From Marinibacterium sp. (GTDB lineage: Bacteria; Pseudomonadota; Alphaproteobacteria; Rhodobacterales; Rhodobacteraceae), in assembly GCA_017643305.1 (NCBI GenBank), contig JAEPNQ010000022.1, positions 1 through 45,140 on the forward strand: a stretch of DNA of 45,140 nt, in the 5' to 3' direction. This document shows, in pieces, positions 42,792 through 45,140 of the stretch. Within the stretch, counting starts at the first letter, position 1, and every line of letters starts with the position of its first letter. A program made the position numbers and the translations under genes. Under the pieces are notes generated by a model. That model saw only the letters and a list, made by a program, of their open reading frames with translations, searched no databases and had not been told where the DNA came from.

Positions 42792-44348
42792 ATGGCAGAC
42801 GACAAACGCAGACGCCGCGGCGGCGGGCGTGCAGGGAACGCGGCCCGGCGCGGTGGCGCGATCATCGAACAGATGCCATGGAACCCGCCGGTGAACCGAG
42901 ACCGCCCGACCGAACCTTTGTCAGACGCAGGCGTCGAAGCTGTGCACAACGGCGCGATGACCATATTGGAGGAGATCGGGGTGGAATTCCTCAACCCCGA
43001 AGCCGTTGACATCCTGCGGCAGGCCGGGTGTATCGTGAATGGCGAAAACATCCGCTTCGGGCGGGATTTTATCATGGAGATGGTGGCCAAGGCGCCTTCG
43101 ACTTGGTCTCTCACGCCCCGCAATCCTGACCGGGTGTTGACGGTGGGCGACGGAAGCATCCTCTTTGGCAATGTCAGTTCGCCCCCCAGCTACTGGGATC
43201 TGGAAGTCGGGCGTAAGATCACCGGTACGCGCGTGCTGTACCAAAACCTCCTGAAGCTTAGCCAGTATTTCAACTGTATTCACTTTGTCGGTGGCTACCC
43301 TGTGGAACCGCAGGACATCCACCCGTCCATCCGCCATCTGGACGGGATGTATGACAAGCTGACGCTGACCGATAAGGTGCCGCACACTTATGCGCTGGGG
43401 GCAGAACGGGTCGAAGACACCATGGAGATGGTGCGCATTTCGGGCGGTTGGAGCCAGGCCGCATTCGATGCTTCGCCCAAGATATACACCAATATCAACT
43501 CCACCTCACCACTGAAGCATGATTACCCGATGCTGGATGGCTGGATGCGGCTGGCCCGGCGCGGACAGGGGCTTGTCGTGACGCCGTTCACGCTGGCGGG
43601 CGCGATGGCGCCTGTCACAATGGCTGGGGCTGTGGCTCAGTCGCTGGCCGAAGGTCTCTGCGCAGTGGCACTGGCACAGTACATAAATCCCGGTGTGGCC
43701 TGTGCAATTGGAACGTTCACTTCCAACGTCGACATGAAATCGGGCGCCCCGGCCTTTGGCACGCCGGAATACATGCGCGCCACGCAGATGACCGGGCAAA
43801 TGGCGCGATTCTACGGCTTGCCAATGCGGTCCTCAGGCGTCTGTGCAGCGAACGTGCCAGACGGGCAGGCGATGTGGGAAACCTCCAACAGCCTCTGGGC
43901 GGCGGTCCAGTCGGGCACGCATATGATTTACCACGCTGCGGGTTGGCTGGAGGGTGGGCTGATCGCGTCGCCCGAGAAATTCATTATGGATTGCGAAATT
44001 CTCCAGCAAATCCAGCGCTATATGGACCCAATGACCTTTGCCACTGGCCCGGATGACATTGCGCTGGACGCTATCCGCGAAGTTGGGTCCAACGGCCACT
44101 TCTTTGGCATCCAGCACACGCAGGATCGCTACACCACCGCGTTCTACCAGCCGTTTCTGAGCGATTGGAAAAACTTCGAAGCTTGGGAAGCCGGTGGCGC
44201 GATCTGGACGCCGGAACGCGCGCATGTGCTCTACAAGCAGATCCTCGCAGAGTTCGAAGCCCCGCCGCTACCGGACAAAATCCATGGTGAATTGGAAGCG
44301 TTCGTGACCCGCCGAAAGGAAGAGGGTGGCGCACCAACCGACTTTTAG
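42792..44348 (+). CDS. MttB family (trimethylamine methyltransferase-like) protein, non-pyrrolysine
   Basis: 518 aa. The fold matches the trimethylamine:corrinoid methyltransferase family: LTPRNPDRVLTVGDG, GYPVEPQDIHPSIRHLD, TPFTLAGAMAPVTMAGAVAQ and YHAAGWLEGGLIASPEKF. No in-frame TAG occurs, so it is a member without pyrrolysine, the group that includes glycine betaine methyltransferase (MtgB). The substrate is unknown; quaternary amines are a reasonable guess. The N-terminus is basic (DKRRRRGGGRAG). No corrinoid protein is visible beside it. GGAGA lies upstream of ATG 42792; the frame is open from 42711. Confidence 0.9.
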   Translation: MADDKRRRRGGGRAGNAARRGGAIIEQMPWNPPVNRDRPTEPLSDAGVEAVHNGAMTILEEIGVEFLNPEAVDILRQAGCIVNGENIRFGRDFIMEMVAKAPSTWSLTPRNPDRVLTVGDGSILFGNVSSPPSYWDLEVGRKITGTRVLYQNLLKLSQYFNCIHFVGGYPVEPQDIHPSIRHLDGMYDKLTLTDKVPHTYALGAERVEDTMEMVRISGGWSQAAFDASPKIYTNINSTSPLKHDYPMLDGWMRLARRGQGLVVTPFTLAGAMAPVTMAGAVAQSLAEGLCAVALAQYINPGVACAIGTFTSNVDMKSGAPAFGTPEYMRATQMTGQMARFYGLPMRSSGVCAANVPDGQAMWETSNSLWAAVQSGTHMIYHAAGWLEGGLIASPEKFIMDCEILQQIQRYMDPMTFATGPDDIALDAIREVGSNGHFFGIQHTQDRYTTAFYQPFLSDWKNFEAWEAGGAIWTPERAHVLYKQILAEFEAPPLPDKIHGELEAFVTRRKEEGGAPTDF

Positions 44349-44444
44349 GCCGGTTTGCGACCCGGAAAGTTACTAAAATTCTAACTGTTGGCGCTTTGTT
44401 GACGCCTTGCCGCAATAGTTAATCCCAGTGAATGGGGTAACGAT

Positions 44445-45032
44445 ATGCATGGTTTGATCAACAAGGCGGTGCAGACATTTGTCTGCCACACCTACGGTAA
44501 TGACCGGTGGTCCAGCGTGGCCTCCGCCGCAGGGCTGGAACCGCCGGAATTCGAAGCCATGCTATGGTATGATGACGCTCTGACTGATGCAGTGCTGGAT
44601 GCTTTACGACGCGAATTGGCTCATAATCTGGACGATGTTTTGGAAGATTTGGGCACTTACCTTGTCTCTCATCCCGGAGTTGCCCGTTTGCGCCGATTAT
44701 TGCGGTTCAGCGGCGTCACTTACGTGGATTTCCTGCATTCGCTCGATGATTTGCCGGATCGCGCGCGGCTGGCGGTCGCAGACCTGAACCTGCCGACACT
44801 GGAGCTCCGTGAACACCCGGCGGGCGAATTCAGCCTTACGGTCGGCAGCGGCATTCCCGGTTTTGCCAACGTGATGATGGGAATTTTGCGCACAATGGCT
44901 GATGACCATGGGGCGTTGGCGTTTATTGAATACAAGGGCCGCAGCCAGGGGTCTGACGTGATCGCCATTCGGCTGGTGGATGTCAGCTTTACCAAGGGAC
45001 GCGAATTTGACCTTGGGGCTGCCGCCCCATGA
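44445..45032 (+). CDS. H-NOX (heme NO-binding) family protein lacking YxSxR
   Basis: 195 aa. Begins HGLINKAVQTFV, typical of H-NOX. The likely proximal heme His is H98 in VDFLHSLDDLP. The YxSxR motif that anchors heme propionates appears as VGSGI (133-137), so Tyr and Arg are missing and only Ser remains. The end (VMMGILRTMADDHGALAF) fits the family. It is the putative gas sensor for the cyclase gene it overlaps (ATGA at 45029-45032). GGGGT precedes the ATG. Confidence 0.88.
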   Translation: MHGLINKAVQTFVCHTYGNDRWSSVASAAGLEPPEFEAMLWYDDALTDAVLDALRRELAHNLDDVLEDLGTYLVSHPGVARLRRLLRFSGVTYVDFLHSLDDLPDRARLAVADLNLPTLELREHPAGEFSLTVGSGIPGFANVMMGILRTMADDHGALAFIEYKGRSQGSDVIAIRLVDVSFTKGREFDLGAAAP

Positions 45033-45140
45033 CCGACGCGACCATCCCGGAAGCTGTTTTGCACAACTTTTGCCCGATGTATGTCCGGCTGAATGAAACC
45101 GGTCACATCATCAGCTGCGGTGCCACGGTTCAGAAGTTCC
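45029..45140 (+). CDS. Start of HNOBA/PAS-type signalling protein (3' end cut by window)
   Basis: 37 residues are visible. VLHNFCPMYVRLNETGHIISCG resembles the beginning of an HNOBA (H-NOX-associated) domain, which normally precedes a cyclase output such as GGDEF. The ATG overlaps the H-NOX stop, so the two are co-translated. The output domain is outside the window. Confidence 0.7.
   Translation, partial: MTDATIPEAVLHNFCPMYVRLNETGHIISCGATVQKF

Overview
The window looks like a piece of chromosome from a marine Rhodobacteraceae (Roseobacter-group) alphaproteobacterium. The evidence is the GC-rich codon use, the gene order soxA-B-C-D-E-F, an L-carnitine catabolism cluster, DUF3572 beside a PleD-type cyclase, and many ATGA/GTGA stop-start overlaps. 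This is an inference from gene content; no rRNA or other marker gene is present. No tRNA, rRNA, CRISPR array, complete insertion sequence or prophage was seen.

Layout. (1) 1-7091: the 3' part of a thiosulfate-oxidation (Sox) operon, with soxA cut by the window edge, then soxBCDEF, closed by a clear hairpin terminator. (2) 7145-10175: tspO, a GlsB/YeaQ-type membrane protein, then a gene-poor, partly AT-rich stretch holding one gene broken by an in-frame TAA. (3) 10176-15729, minus strand: uvrB, a ChaC-like gamma-glutamylcyclotransferase, a threonine aldolase, a YcgN-type cysteine-cluster protein and ribF. (4) 15895-20650, plus strand: a secreted diheme cytochrome c, then a tightly coupled four-gene operon (altered M19 dipeptidase-like protein, purine nucleoside phosphorylase, a 550-aa protein I do not recognise, and a DUF3726-like protein). 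(5) 20670-30157: truA, ycjX-GNAT-ycjF, an L,D-transpeptidase with a DUF4329 protein, an SRAP (YedK/HMCES-like) protein, and an arylesterase divergent from a YbbA/YbbP-type ABC system. (6) 30307-36750: a carnitine catabolism cluster (BKACE, small secreted protein, fused carnitine dehydrogenase-thioesterase, SDR), then an XRE regulator, a membrane desaturase and an EamA transporter. (7) 36747-40072: NUDIX and DUF983 proteins, then an EF-hand protein, an ECF sigma factor, a putative anti-sigma protein and a CpxP/ZraP-like periplasmic protein. (8) 40080-45140: a frameshifted pleD, DUF3572, a HAD phosphatase, a non-pyrrolysine MttB-family methyltransferase, an H-NOX-like protein and the start of its probable cyclase partner.

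How the genes work together. SoxA (with SoxX, outside the window) loads thiosulfate on SoxYZ. SoxB hydrolyses off sulfate, SoxCD oxidises the sulfane sulfur, and SoxEF is a flavocytochrome c. In the carnitine cluster the expected route is L-carnitine to 3-dehydrocarnitine (dehydrogenase domain), then acetoacetate plus betainyl-CoA (BKACE), then glycine betaine (thioesterase domain). Glycine betaine could in principle feed methyl-transfer chemistry such as the MttB-family enzyme, but no link is shown.

The best candidates for undescribed biology are the four-gene operon at 16810-20650, the H-NOX-like protein that has lost its YxSxR heme-anchoring motif, the SRAP protein with no Cys2, and tandem perfect palindromes near the carnitine genes. 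All functional claims come from motif reading by eye; no database search was run.
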